A stretch of 64,000 nucleotides of DNA from positions 1-64,000 of the forward strand of contig CACWVH010000009.1 in the NCBI GenBank assembly GCA_902764235.1, read 5' to 3'. The translations under genes were made by a program, and so were the position numbers. Within the stretch, counting starts at the first letter, position 1. The number at the start of each line of letters is the position of its first letter. Source of the stretch: an uncultured Ruminococcus sp. (lineage in GTDB: Bacteria > Bacillota > Clostridia > Oscillospirales > Acutalibacteraceae). Positions 26,901 through 35,005 of this stretch are shown here, in pieces. The notes under the pieces are model-generated. The model saw only the letters and a list, made by a program, of their open reading frames with translations. It had not been told where the DNA came from and made no database searches.

Positions 26901-27926
26901 ATGAAAGAAAAAATCTATACTAAAAGAAAAATTGGTCTGCCTATGCTTTTTGTGGTACTGATAGTTTTTGCAGGTACAGTCGCAGGACTAATCGCAAGCA
27001 TTTCTGAATTTTCATATGCTGAGGATAACGGTCTTGATGCAAACCCGGTTTATATCGTTTTATTTATCGTATGTATTACTTTATTTATTTTCAATTGTAT
27101 TCTCTGCTCCGGGTTTAAAATGCTTAATCCTAATGAAGCTCTGGTACTGACGCTCTTCGGCAAATACAAAGGTACGTTGAAGGAAGCCGGCTTTTATTTT
27201 GTTAATCCGTTCTGTACGGCATTCAATCCGGCAGCCTCAACAAAGCTTCGTCAGAGTGATGATATCAGCGGAAATAAGCCTGCAAGGGAAAATAATAAGG
27301 AGGCTGTTACCAATAAAAAAATATCTCTCAAGATGATGACTCTTAATAACAATAAGCAGAAAATCAATGACTGCCTTGGTAATCCTGTCGAGATCGGGAT
27401 CGCTGTTATCTGGAAGGTCGTTGACACTGCAAAAGCAGTCTTTGACGTTGACAATTATATGGAATTTCTCTCTTTGCAGTGTGATGCTGCGCTTCGCGAA
27501 ATAGTTCGTAATTATCCGTATGACGTAGCTCAGAATGTTGACACAACCGGCGATGGTGTTGCTGACGAAGGAAGTCTGAGAGGATCAAGCGAGGTAGTCG
27601 CCGGAAGAATTAAAGACGAAATACAAAAAAGAGTTGCTCAGGCAGGTCTGGAAATTGCCGAAGCAAGGATAACCTATCTCGCCTATGCGCCGGAGATCGC
27701 AGCTGCAATGCTTCAAAGACAGCAGGCTTCAGCTATTGTTGACGCACGAAAGCTCATTGTTGACGGTGCTGTCGGAATGGTTCAGATGGCTCTTGACAGT
27801 CTTAGCGAAAAAGAAATAGTCGATCTCGATGATGAAAGAAAAGCTGCTATGGTTTCTAATCTTCTTGTTGTTCTTTGCGGAAATCATGATGCACAGCCTA
27901 TTGTAAATTCCGGATCTTTATATTAA
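26901..27926 (+). CDS. SPFH / Band 7 domain membrane protein
   Basis: 341 residues. Two N-terminal hydrophobic helices (about residues 13-32 and 50-70) are followed by an SPFH domain: NPNEALVLTLFGKYKGTLKE, then IGIAVIWKVVDTAKAVF, ALREIVRNYPYD, GLEIAEARITYLAYAPEIAA and MLQRQQASAIVDAR. Proteins of this type oligomerise on membranes and help organise microdomains or membrane protease activity. GGAGG precedes the ATG. It is followed by YhfC-like, ribbon-helix-helix and small membrane protein genes on the same strand. Confidence 0.88.
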   Translation: MKEKIYTKRKIGLPMLFVVLIVFAGTVAGLIASISEFSYAEDNGLDANPVYIVLFIVCITLFIFNCILCSGFKMLNPNEALVLTLFGKYKGTLKEAGFYFVNPFCTAFNPAASTKLRQSDDISGNKPARENNKEAVTNKKISLKMMTLNNNKQKINDCLGNPVEIGIAVIWKVVDTAKAVFDVDNYMEFLSLQCDAALREIVRNYPYDVAQNVDTTGDGVADEGSLRGSSEVVAGRIKDEIQKRVAQAGLEIAEARITYLAYAPEIAAAMLQRQQASAIVDARKLIVDGAVGMVQMALDSLSEKEIVDLDDERKAAMVSNLLVVLCGNHDAQPIVNSGSLY

Positions 27927-28003
27927 AATATTATAAAGGCAAATGATGAAGAGGAATGTACTGCGTCATCATAAAATTCAGGCTATGTTAAGGAGGTATG
28001 GAT

Positions 28004-28831
28004 ATGGAAAACCTTCATTTCAGTGATTCTGCGTTTTTCAATATAGGCTTATGCGGTGCTTTTATGATATTAATACCAGCGGTGCTGCTGATTATATTCA
28101 AAATAAAAACAAAAGCACCGATCGCACCAGTTATTGCGGGAGCTGTGACCTTTTTTCTGTTTGCGATTGTACTAAAAAGCCCCTTAGCCTATTTGCTTTA
28201 TCAGTTTGATAGTCCGGTTTCTGAGGCCATCAATTCAAGCCCCTTGCTATATTATATGATTGCAGGACTTCTGGCAGGTATATTTGAGGAAACAGGAAGA
28301 TTCCTGGCTTTTAAAACAGCACTGAAAAAATATGACGGAAAAATCAACTCTCTTGCCTACGGAATCGGTCACGGCGGTTTTGAAAGCATCTATATAGCTG
28401 TTTCAGTTCTTTCCTTTATTCCATTAGGAATAATGATAAACAGCGGTGACACAGCCCAGCTTACGCAAGGACTTTCACAAGAATCTGAGGCTGCCGCTAT
28501 ACAGCAGATATCTCAGTATGCTTCAATGACAACAGAATATGCTTTATTATCAATAATCGAAAGGATAAGCGCAATAGCTATTCATATTTCATTGTCTGTA
28601 CTTGTATTCAAGGCAGCACGGGAGAAAAGCAGATTCTGGCTTTATCCTCTTGCAGTTTTAATTCATGCGCTGATCGATTTCAGCTTAGTCTTATCATCAT
28701 ATGGTATGCCGCTGTGGGGGGTTGAGATAATACTTGCCGTAATGTCCTTCACTCTGCTTATACTGAGCATCAGGCTTGTTTATAAGCGAACAGAAAACAG
28801 TGATATATCAGAACATATTTCAGACGATTAA
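28004..28831 (+). CDS. YhfC family intramembrane metalloprotease-like protein
   Basis: About 275 residues with roughly seven hydrophobic helices. The EETGRF motif (GIFEETGRFLAFKTALKKYD) and the GIGHGGFES motif are the YhfC family signatures and supply the Glu and His residues expected for a membrane-embedded metal site related to CPBP/PrsW proteases. The substrate is unknown. The ATG at 28004 is chosen because AGGAGG (27991-27996) lies 7 nt upstream; the ATG at 27998 is too close. It lies about 75 bp after the SPFH gene. Confidence 0.8.
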   Translation: MENLHFSDSAFFNIGLCGAFMILIPAVLLIIFKIKTKAPIAPVIAGAVTFFLFAIVLKSPLAYLLYQFDSPVSEAINSSPLLYYMIAGLLAGIFEETGRFLAFKTALKKYDGKINSLAYGIGHGGFESIYIAVSVLSFIPLGIMINSGDTAQLTQGLSQESEAAAIQQISQYASMTTEYALLSIIERISAIAIHISLSVLVFKAAREKSRFWLYPLAVLIHALIDFSLVLSSYGMPLWGVEIILAVMSFTLLILSIRLVYKRTENSDISEHISDD

Positions 28832-28858
28832 AACCATTCAGATTAAAAGGAGCACAAC

Positions 28859-29053
28859 ATGAGCGAAAAAAAACAAGTACCACTCCGACTAAAAAAAGAA
28901 TTATATGATGCATTATGCTCCTGGGCAGAGGATGATTTCCGCAGCCTGAACGGTCAGATAGAATATCTGCTGACAGAATGTGTCCGTCAACATAGAAAAA
29001 ACGGCAAATATGTTTCCGAAAAACTTGACAAACCTCTGGATATTGATATCTGA
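28859..29053 (+). CDS. Ribbon-helix-helix (Arc-like) DNA-binding protein
   Basis: A 64-residue protein. [20 protein letters not shown] gives the beta strand and first helix, and [19 protein letters not shown] the second helix of an Arc/MetJ-type RHH dimer. Similar small RHH proteins are found beside SPFH genes in other Gram-positives, so it may regulate this operon. No toxin-like partner is adjacent: the next gene is a small membrane protein. AAAGGAG precedes the ATG. Confidence 0.75.
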   Translation: MSEKKQVPLRLKKELYDALCSWAEDDFRSLNGQIEYLLTECVRQHRKNGKYVSEKLDKPLDIDI

Positions 29054-29083
29054 AATTAAAATTTCTGACAGGAGAATACAATT

Positions 29084-29380
29084 ATGGATAGCATTATAGA
29101 AATTATTCTTGAAATTATAGGTGAAATATTTTTCAGTGCTGCAGCTGAAGGTGCTCAAAACAAATCGGTTCCGCATCCTTTGCGAATAATTCTTAATGTG
29201 ATATTATTTTTGTTCAGTGCTGCTATATGCATCGCTTCAATCATCCTTGGTGTTTTGTTACTGACAAGCGGCAAAGAAAACTTTGGTGTTTACTCTCTCC
29301 CATTAGGCTTACTTTTACTTATCTTCGGAGCATTTATTATATTTATATTCATCAGAAAGCTTATCAGGTTAATCAGATGA
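29084..29380 (+). CDS. Small membrane protein, unknown function
   Basis: 98 residues with an amphipathic N-terminus (IIEIILEIIGEIFFSAAAEG) and two hydrophobic helices in the C-terminal two thirds, ending in a basic RKLIRLIR tail. ACAGGAG precedes the ATG. It is the last gene of the SPFH-YhfC-RHH operon and ends at a clear terminator. I recognise no family. Confidence 0.65.
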   Translation: MDSIIEIILEIIGEIFFSAAAEGAQNKSVPHPLRIILNVILFLFSAAICIASIILGVLLLTSGKENFGVYSLPLGLLLLIFGAFIIFIFIRKLIRLIR

Positions 29381-29407
29381 TCCTGATGCTATATTCATTT
29401 CAACCAA

Positions 29408-29439
29408 AAACTCCCCTCACGTCTTTGTGAAGGGAGTTT
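29408..29439 (+). terminator. Terminator of the SPFH operon
   Basis: AAACTCCC plus TCAC (29408-29420) pair with GTGA plus GGGAGTTT (29427-29439) with one mismatch, followed by T residues. Confidence 0.85.
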
Positions 29440-29607
29440 TGAATTATTTTTGAATTGAAGCTATTAAATTATACCTGAATCCGTGAAACTCATTATTGAT
29501 TGTTCTGAAAAACCCAGAGATAATGCGTTGTTTTATGCATTTCAGGTTTTTAAGTTGTTCACCCAGCTCATAAAACTGCCTTATAACCTGATATAAAAAA
29601 TAAAAAA

Positions 29608-29640
29608 CCGTACGAATACCATCTTTCAGAATTCATACGG
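29608..29640 (-). terminator. Terminator of the tRNA-Ser transcript
   Basis: CCGTACGAAT (29608-29617) pairs with ATTCATACGG (29631-29640) with one mismatch. On the minus strand a long T-rich tract follows (the A-runs around 29596-29607). It lies just after the tRNA at 29653. Confidence 0.75.
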
Positions 29641-29652
29641 CTTTCACTTGAG

Positions 29653-29739
29653 CGGAGGACAAGGGATTCGAACCCTCGCGCCGGTTTCCCGACCTAATCC
29701 CTTAGCAGGGGATCCCCTTCACCACTTGGGTAATCCTCC
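29653..29739 (-). tRNA. tRNA-Ser (anticodon GCU)
   Basis: 87 nt with a long variable arm. The acceptor stem pairs GGAGGAT (29739-29733) with GTCCTCC (29660-29654), and G is the discriminator at 29653. The anticodon GCT is at 29706-29704 in CTGCTAA. The T arm carries GGTTCGAATCC. No CCA is encoded. Confidence 0.95.
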
Positions 29740-29790
29740 AGAAGCGAATTATTTCCCCGACACATTTCTGTATCGGGGGATAATTTATGG

Positions 29791-29876
29791 CGGAGAGGAT
29801 GGGATTCGAACCCATGTGTCCTTGCGGACAAACGGTTTTCAAGACCGCCTCGTTATGACCACTTCGATACCTCTCC
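29791..29876 (-). tRNA. tRNA-Ser (anticodon UGA)
   Basis: 86 nt with a long variable arm. The acceptor stem pairs GGAGAGG (from 29876) with CCTCTCC (29798-29792), with G as discriminator at 29791. The anticodon TGA is at 29841-29839 in CTTGAAA, and the T arm carries GGTTCGAATCC. The stems are ordinary tRNA-Ser, not selenocysteine tRNA. About 50 bp separates it from the other tRNA-Ser, so they probably share a transcript. Confidence 0.95.
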
Positions 29877-30106
29877 GTATTTTTTTAATCTGTCCTGACG
29901 ACTTCATTATAATACCATATTATTGATACATTGTCAAGTCTTTTTTTGAATTTTTTTAATTATTTCTGAAAAATAATAATGCACAATCATGCTTTTTAAA
30001 ACATAATGAAAACCGTCAGGACTGTTACTGTTCCATAAGGTATGTTACAAATCATTTCAGCTCAGAGAATATCTGAGTTATTTAGCCGATTGTAAATTGG
30101 CGAGTG

Positions 30107-30135
30107 TTTTTTTGCCGCCGCAGGCGGCAAAAAAA
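30107..30135. repeat. GC-rich perfect hairpin with GCCGCAGGCGG core
   Basis: Seven T then GCCGCC (30107-30119), a 3-nt loop, and GGCGGC then seven A (30123-30135). It is perfectly symmetrical and could terminate transcription in either direction. It shares its core with the hairpin at 13555-13583. Confidence 0.7.
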
Positions 30136-30156
30136 CCGCCCCCTAAGATATAAGTA

Positions 30157-30189
30157 GTTATTTTCTGCACCGTCGGCGGAGAAAATAAC
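30157..30189. other. Hairpin within repeat family 2
   Basis: GTTATTTTCT (30157-30166) pairs with AGAAAATAAC (30180-30189) around a GC-rich 13-nt loop. Confidence 0.6.
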
Positions 30190-30269
30190 GGATGGCGGCG
30201 GAGAAAAAATTGTAAAATACAAAGCTGTTTATCAGCATAAACAGAAGATTTTTTGACTTTAACAATCAG

Positions 30270-30947
30270 CTATCTGAATGATTTATAAGGAGATTCCGGG
30301 AAAGTATCAGGATCATTTTTTTCTTCGATCATTCTTTTTATCTCTTCTGCTGCTTCATCATCAGGTCTCATATCCTTGAAATAAAATTCCATATCCTTCT
30401 GCGTTATCTTCCTTATCACCCTACACGGGTTTCCGGCAGCAACCGTCCACGAGGGTATATCCTTTGTAACAACAGAACCTGCACCTACCACAACATTATC
30501 ACCAATCGTTACTCCCGGACATACTACTACATTTCCTCCGAGCCAGACATTATTCCCGATAGTTACATCAATACCGTATTCATAATATGTATTTCTCATT
30601 GCAGGATGTACAGGATGACCGGCTGTATAGATAGAAACATTCGGTGCAAAAAGACAGTTATCCCCTATCTTTACCTTTCCTACGTCAAGTATCGTACAGT
30701 TATAATTGCAGAAAAAATGCTTCCCTACCTCGATATTGAATCCGTAATCGCAATAAAACGGCGGATTAACGAATGCCGGTCCATCTGTGCATAGCAGTTC
30801 GCTTACAACCTTCATTATCCCCTCAAAATCAGATCTGTCCATAGTATTCAGCTTTTGTGTAAGCTTTCTTGCTCTTGCCTGCTGAGCCATAAGCTCATCA
30901 TCTGTTCTGTATAACATTCTGCTGTCACGTCTTTGCTTATTATCCAT
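30270..30947 (-). CDS. Sugar O-acetyltransferase, LacA/maltose acetyltransferase type
   Basis: About 225 residues. An N-terminal maltose-acetyltransferase-like helix region precedes a left-handed beta helix built of hexapeptide repeats (VGKVKIGDNCLFAP, VTIGNNVWLGGNVVVCPGVT, IGDNVVVGAGSVVTKDIP). The catalytic histidine is in TAGHPVHP, and AAGNPCRVIRKI closes the domain. It transfers acetyl from acetyl-CoA to a sugar hydroxyl, possibly for detoxification or export; the substrate is not known. The start at 30947 follows GAGGGGGAAACT; the in-frame ATG at 30992 has no such element. Confidence 0.85.
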   Translation of the reverse strand: MDNKQRRDSRMLYRTDDELMAQQARARKLTQKLNTMDRSDFEGIMKVVSELLCTDGPAFVNPPFYCDYGFNIEVGKHFFCNYNCTILDVGKVKIGDNCLFAPNVSIYTAGHPVHPAMRNTYYEYGIDVTIGNNVWLGGNVVVCPGVTIGDNVVVGAGSVVTKDIPSWTVAAGNPCRVIRKITQKDMEFYFKDMRPDDEAAEEIKRMIEEKNDPDTFPESPYKSFR

Positions 30948-31227
30948 AGTTTCCCCCTCTGTTCTGTTCGTACCTTGGTTCTGATATACCATGTTCTTAT
31001 ATTATAATCAGGATTTTACCATATAACTCCAGCATTATAATCACATAAAAGAAATATAAAACGCCAGCGGTAAATATAAGATTCGTCATCAATAAATGTA
31101 TATTTACTTTTCAGCAGATCATTTTTTGAATTTACGGTGAACCAATAACTTTACACTATTAGTCCTGTTTCATGCGGTCAGACTCAGGTATCTGTGTCAT
31201 ACGAAGCATAAAAGAAAAAGTCTTTAA

Positions 31228-31256
31228 TTGAACAGAAGAAGTATTTGTGGTAGAAT
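31228..31256 (+). promoter_or_regulatory. Sigma-70-type promoter
   Basis: TTGAAC (31228-31233), a 17-bp spacer and TAGAAT (31251-31256), about 37 bp before the start at 31293. The rest of the gap 30948-31227 shows nothing I can support. Confidence 0.65.
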
Positions 31257-31292
31257 GGTATCAGATAGAATAAATATAAAGGAGGTTTCACT

Positions 31293-32663
31293 ATGACTAA
31301 ATATAATATTATCTGCAGCAAATGTAAGAAAAGAATTATTCTTGAAGCTGATGACTCAGAAAGACCCGGTTTCTGTCCGTTCTGCGCCTGTGCTGTTTCC
31401 TATGAAAGGATCAATAACAGTGTCAATTCTGATTATACAGATGAAAATGTGAATATGAAAAATGTCACCTTTGTTACTGCTGACGGTCAGCCCTGTGCTC
31501 TTGGAAGGATCCCGGGTAATTATTCTCCGACAGGAAGAATTGAGCCTTATATGGAAAATGCAGATTCTCCACTGCTTATCTGGGCTGCTGCTTCCGGGCC
31601 TTCCGGCAGAAGATTGTTCTGCCGACCGCTGAAATGCTTCTATTATCCGAAAGCTGCAATAACTGAAGAAAACCGTTTTCTTGATCTTCAGGAATATCTC
31701 GACAGCAATGCCGTCAGTCTTCTCGGAACAAATAATATTCAGCTGATAAAAAAGTTCCAGCTTCCCGAAAAGGATCAGCAAATACTTCGTGCTGAGATTG
31801 ATAAGGATATAGAAAATGTTGAGGCTCAATGCCGTGGTGATCTGAATCAGACCGTGATACAATCTGTTTACGGCGGAGGCGGAGCAAAGCTTTATTGCAC
31901 TAAGACAAACGGTAAAACAAGGTATCTCCTGCTCAATGCAGTTATTCATGGAATTGAATATGGAAGCTACAGCCCGATGTCAAGGCAGCTCCTTCAAAGA
32001 AGTATCGCTTCACAGCAAAGAGTACAGATGATGGGCTTTAACCCGCCGACTAACCCTTATCAGAATCAGATAAATAACGCTTTCCTGCCTGTTGACACAA
32101 ATCCCAAGACTCCCTTTGGAATGCACCGAACAGACGGACTTGATAATGCTTACCTTGCATGGAATATAACTTCTTTTGCAGGCTTTTTAACCGATAAAAA
32201 GCCGACTGAAAAGGAAATATCAGATTTCTTTGAATTTGTTTATTCTATAAAGCTTCACAGGAATGTTACTGAAAAGATAGAGCAGATACAGAAAAGATTT
32301 CTTGCTCAGAAGATGGAGGAAGAAAACATTGCCTTTAATGCTGTTCAGCAGATGGCAAAGGATAATCAGAGAAGCTGGGACAGACAGCGTGATACCATAC
32401 AGTCACTTAATGAAACAAGAGATCGTATCAGTGCGGAAATGCGTGAATCAGCAAATGCTGATTTTGAACATCGCTCAAGACTTCAGCATGAATCAATGAT
32501 GGGTGTCAACACCTTCGGTACAACCGACGGTTCGACCGTTGAGCATTCCATAAACTATGACAGAGTGTTTCAATCAGACAGTCAGCCGGATATCACTGTC
32601 GGAGTAAGTGGTTATTATGGTGAAGCACCTCTCGACTGGACTGAACTGGAGAAGCTTAAATAA
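31293..32663 (+). CDS. Unknown protein with N-terminal zinc ribbon
   Basis: 456 residues that I do not recognise as a named family. The N-terminus (YNIICSKCKKRI ... GFCPFCACAVSYE) is a CxxC/CxxC zinc ribbon. The middle is a soluble mixed region with no membrane helices. Residues about 320-400 are helical and charged (EKIEQIQKRFLAQKMEEENI, then a Q/R-rich stretch), likely coiled coil. The last 50 residues (GSTVEHSINYDRVFQSD ... LDWTELEKL) resemble the C-terminal segment found in various soluble proteins of the form 'G-x-x-V-E ... Y-D-x-V-F ... W-x-x-L'. AAAGGAGG precedes the ATG. It has its own promoter. Confidence 0.6.
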   Translation: MTKYNIICSKCKKRIILEADDSERPGFCPFCACAVSYERINNSVNSDYTDENVNMKNVTFVTADGQPCALGRIPGNYSPTGRIEPYMENADSPLLIWAAASGPSGRRLFCRPLKCFYYPKAAITEENRFLDLQEYLDSNAVSLLGTNNIQLIKKFQLPEKDQQILRAEIDKDIENVEAQCRGDLNQTVIQSVYGGGGAKLYCTKTNGKTRYLLLNAVIHGIEYGSYSPMSRQLLQRSIASQQRVQMMGFNPPTNPYQNQINNAFLPVDTNPKTPFGMHRTDGLDNAYLAWNITSFAGFLTDKKPTEKEISDFFEFVYSIKLHRNVTEKIEQIQKRFLAQKMEEENIAFNAVQQMAKDNQRSWDRQRDTIQSLNETRDRISAEMRESANADFEHRSRLQHESMMGVNTFGTTDGSTVEHSINYDRVFQSDSQPDITVGVSGYYGEAPLDWTELEKLK

Positions 32664-32770
32664 CCGCTCTGTCATTAATTGTACAGCAAAGCTGAGCTTA
32701 AGAATACGAAGTCCGTTCCGGTTCGTGCGGATCAATTAATTACATAAATAATAATATTAAGGATGATAAA

Positions 32771-33700
32771 ATGAAAAAACTACAAGGTTCATTACTGCTG
32801 CTGCTTACTACGCTGTTATGGGGGCTGGCGTTTGTCGCACAGTCAACTGCTGCTGAAAGTATAGGACCTCTTACATTTAATTTTACCCGTTGTCTGCTTG
32901 CAGCTGCATTTCTTTTTGCAGTGCTTCTTATAAGAAACAGTGCATTACGTATCACAAAAAAACGATCTCCTGTTCTGAGCAGGAAAAGACTTCTTCTCGG
33001 CGGTGTTCTCTGTGGAATCACCCTTTTTTCAGGAATGTATCTTCAGCAGGCAGGTATCGCTGCCTATCCCCCGGACGCCGCCTCCTCCGGCAGAGCAGGA
33101 TTTCTTACGGCAACCTACGTTATTATGATACCAGTTGCTGAGAGAGTGTCCGGGAAGAAATTCAGGCTTCCTGTAATTCTCGCAGTGATCGGCTGCATTT
33201 TCGGTATGTATCTGTTATGTATGTCCGGCGGCTTTGAAGGTATCTATCTCGGAGATATACTTGAGCTTGGATGTGCAGTAGGCTTTACAAGCTATATTCT
33301 TGTTGTGGACAGGTTTACTGATCTTGACGGTCTGTCTCTTTCGTGTGTACAGTTTGTCGTCTGCGGTATGATCTGCAGTGCCGGTATGCTGATTTTTGAA
33401 AAGCCCGACTCAGGAGCTTTATTACAGGCTTGGCTGCCTGTTGTTTATGCAGGCATTGTTTCAAGCGGTATCGGTTATACGCTTCAGATTCTCGGACAAA
33501 AAAATGCCGAGCCTGCCGTTGCCTCAGTCATTATGAGTCTTGAATCTGTTTTTGCAGCTGTATTCGGCTGGATAATTCTCGGTGAAGGACTAAGTATCCG
33601 AGAGATCATTGGCTGTGCACTTGTATTTGCTTCTGTAATTGCCGCACAGCTTCCTGATCTTATTCCTCGTAAAAAACCGCTTTCCTCAGATAATGAATAA
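32771..33700 (+). CDS. EamA/DMT superfamily transporter
   Basis: 309 residues with ten predicted membrane helices in two EamA repeats. The start has LLLTTLLWGLAFVAQSTAA and the second half ends with VIMSLESVFAAVFGWIILGE, the usual DMT exporter pattern. The substrate (amino acid, sugar or other metabolite) cannot be inferred. It is convergent with pyrE and shares a perfect terminator with it. Confidence 0.85.
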   Translation: MKKLQGSLLLLLTTLLWGLAFVAQSTAAESIGPLTFNFTRCLLAAAFLFAVLLIRNSALRITKKRSPVLSRKRLLLGGVLCGITLFSGMYLQQAGIAAYPPDAASSGRAGFLTATYVIMIPVAERVSGKKFRLPVILAVIGCIFGMYLLCMSGGFEGIYLGDILELGCAVGFTSYILVVDRFTDLDGLSLSCVQFVVCGMICSAGMLIFEKPDSGALLQAWLPVVYAGIVSSGIGYTLQILGQKNAEPAVASVIMSLESVFAAVFGWIILGEGLSIREIIGCALVFASVIAAQLPDLIPRKKPLSSDNE

Positions 33701-33747
33701 AATAATACCCGGAAACAGTATTGGAACTACTGTTTCCGGGTATTATT
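33701..33747. terminator. Bidirectional terminator between DMT transporter and pyrE
   Basis: A perfect 20-bp stem (33701-33720 with 33728-33747) with a 7-nt loop between two convergent genes. A/T runs lie at its base on both sides. Confidence 0.9.
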
Positions 33748-33773
33748 AATAAGCTAAACAAGAGAGTCAATTA

Positions 33774-34451
33774 TTATTCTTCTGCACCATACTGCTCATA
33801 ATATGCATCTATAGCAGCCTTGAGCTGATCGTCAATAATGACCTTACCTTTATATTCTCTGTTATAAAGATGCTCTATAATCTCAGCCATTGTTACAATT
33901 GCCGTGGTTTTGAGACCGTATTTTTCCTCGATCTCCTTCAGGGCGCTCTTTTTTCCCTGACCTCTTTCCATTCTGTCAACGGAGACAACAAGTCCCATTG
34001 GAGTTACATCCCCCTGAGCCTTGATAATCGGGAGAGTTTCCTCAATTGATGTACCTGCAGTTGTAACATCCTCTATAATTACGACCTTGTCGCCGTCATT
34101 TATCGGGCTGCCAAGAAGAATACCCTTATCACCGTGATCCTTTACTTCCTTACGGTTTGAGCAATAACGGATATCTGTGTCATATTTCTCGCTGATTGCA
34201 ATCGTTGCAGCAACACTGAGCGGAATTCCTTTGTACGCAGGTCCGAAAAGTACATCAAAATCAAGACCGAATTTTTCTTTGATAGCCTCTGCATAATAAC
34301 CGCCGAGACGTCTGAGCTGAGCACCTGTGCGATAGAAACCTGTGTTTACAAAAAACGGAGTTTTTCTTCCGCTTTTCGTAACAAAATCTCCGAATTTAAG
34401 CACCTGACAATCAACCATGAATTCAATAAATTCCTTTTTATAATTTTCCAT
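33774..34451 (-). CDS. pyrE: Orotate phosphoribosyltransferase
   Basis: About 225 residues. It makes orotidine-5'-phosphate from orotate and PRPP in pyrimidine synthesis. The PRPP motif VVIIEDVTTAGTSIEE, FGPAYKGIPL and FVTKSGRKTPFFVN are typical. The start at 34451 (MENYKKEFIEF) follows GGAGG with a 9-nt gap; a longer reading frame runs back through the promoter and an intergenic repeat and is not real. No other pyr genes are nearby, and I saw no PyrR-type attenuator in the roughly 50-nt leader. Confidence 0.95.
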   Translation of the reverse strand: MENYKKEFIEFMVDCQVLKFGDFVTKSGRKTPFFVNTGFYRTGAQLRRLGGYYAEAIKEKFGLDFDVLFGPAYKGIPLSVAATIAISEKYDTDIRYCSNRKEVKDHGDKGILLGSPINDGDKVVIIEDVTTAGTSIEETLPIIKAQGDVTPMGLVVSVDRMERGQGKKSALKEIEEKYGLKTTAIVTMAEIIEHLYNREYKGKVIIDDQLKAAIDAYYEQYGAEE

Positions 34452-34501
34452 TTCGTTATACCTCCGAAGCTTTTTTTCTGTTACACAACAGACTTTATTA
34501 T

Positions 34502-34530
34502 AATATAACATATTTTCTTTCTTTTCGCAA
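34502..34530 (-). promoter_or_regulatory. Sigma-70-type promoter for pyrE
   Basis: TTGCGA (34525-34530), a 17-bp spacer and TATATT (34502-34507) on the minus strand. A family 1 interspersed repeat starts immediately upstream of the -35 box. Confidence 0.6.
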
Positions 34531-34532
34531 CC

Positions 34533-34802
34533 CGCCAGCGGCGGAGTGCCTCCGCTGTCAAAATTGCGGGGTCGCTTCGCATACGCTCCGCTCTTGCCCA
34601 CTATCCAATACTGTCGAAGTCGCGGCTCAGTATTTCTTCTGACAAAAACTTTTATATCGGCTGATTATAGTTTCCTCAAAACTCCCAGAAATATTTTACA
34701 CGAACCATACCACTGGACCCTTGATTCACGTCTTATCAGTCTGAAAGAGTTTTACTCGGACACCGCCGGATTTTTTCAGCCTGAATTGCTAAAACCATTT
34801 CT
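34533..34802 (+). repeat. Interspersed repeat family 1, copy 1 (modules A1 and B)
   Basis: Module A1 (about 34548-34702) runs from CCTCCGCTGTC through ACGCTCCGCTCTTGCC, ATACTGTCGAAG, TTTCTTCTGAC, ACTTTTATATCGGCTGATTA and ACTCCCAGAAATATTTTACA. Module B (about 34713-34790) starts CTGGACCCTTGATTCAC and ends TTTTTTCAGCCTGAATTGC. A small GC-rich hairpin (GCGGAG/CTCCGC) opens it. No protein is encoded. The nearest full match of module A is copy 5 at 56011-56162. Confidence 0.75.
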
Positions 34803-35005
34803 TCTTTAATAGTACCAAAACTATTATACAATTAACCGTTATCAGTATAAGATAAAGCCTATATTAATAAAAGCAATGAAACAGACTTCCTCGATCAATG
34901 CACTATCTCCATTTCCAGTAGGATCTGTCTCTGGACATAAGTAATTTTTCAGTTTCTTGATCTGATATCTATTTTTCAGGAGTATTCCTTTTCCTTCTTA
35001 TCAGA

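Larger units (their letters stand above)
30083..30222 (+). repeat. Interspersed repeat family 2, copy a
   Basis: About 140 bp beginning AGCCGATTGTAAATTGGCGA and ending near GCGGAGAAAAAATTGTAAAA. A copy in reverse orientation lies at 63590-63712, sharing both ends but not the middle. The middle here holds two strong hairpins (30107-30135 and 30157-30189). It lies in the 393-bp gap between the tRNA genes and the acetyltransferase; I see nothing else in that gap. Confidence 0.6.

Noticed and set aside
28859..29380. Toxin-antitoxin pair made of the RHH protein and the next small protein
   Set aside because: The second protein is a two-helix membrane protein with no toxin motif, and the pair sits in an SPFH/YhfC operon with a shared terminator.
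29648..29926. Open frame of 92 codons beginning MSGGQGIRTLAP
   Set aside because: It is the antisense of the two tRNA-Ser genes; this false protein is a well-known artefact.
34452..34601. N-terminal extension of pyrE
   Set aside because: It passes through the promoter and into the family 1 repeat; the ATG at 34451 has a good Shine-Dalgarno and gives a normal PyrE.
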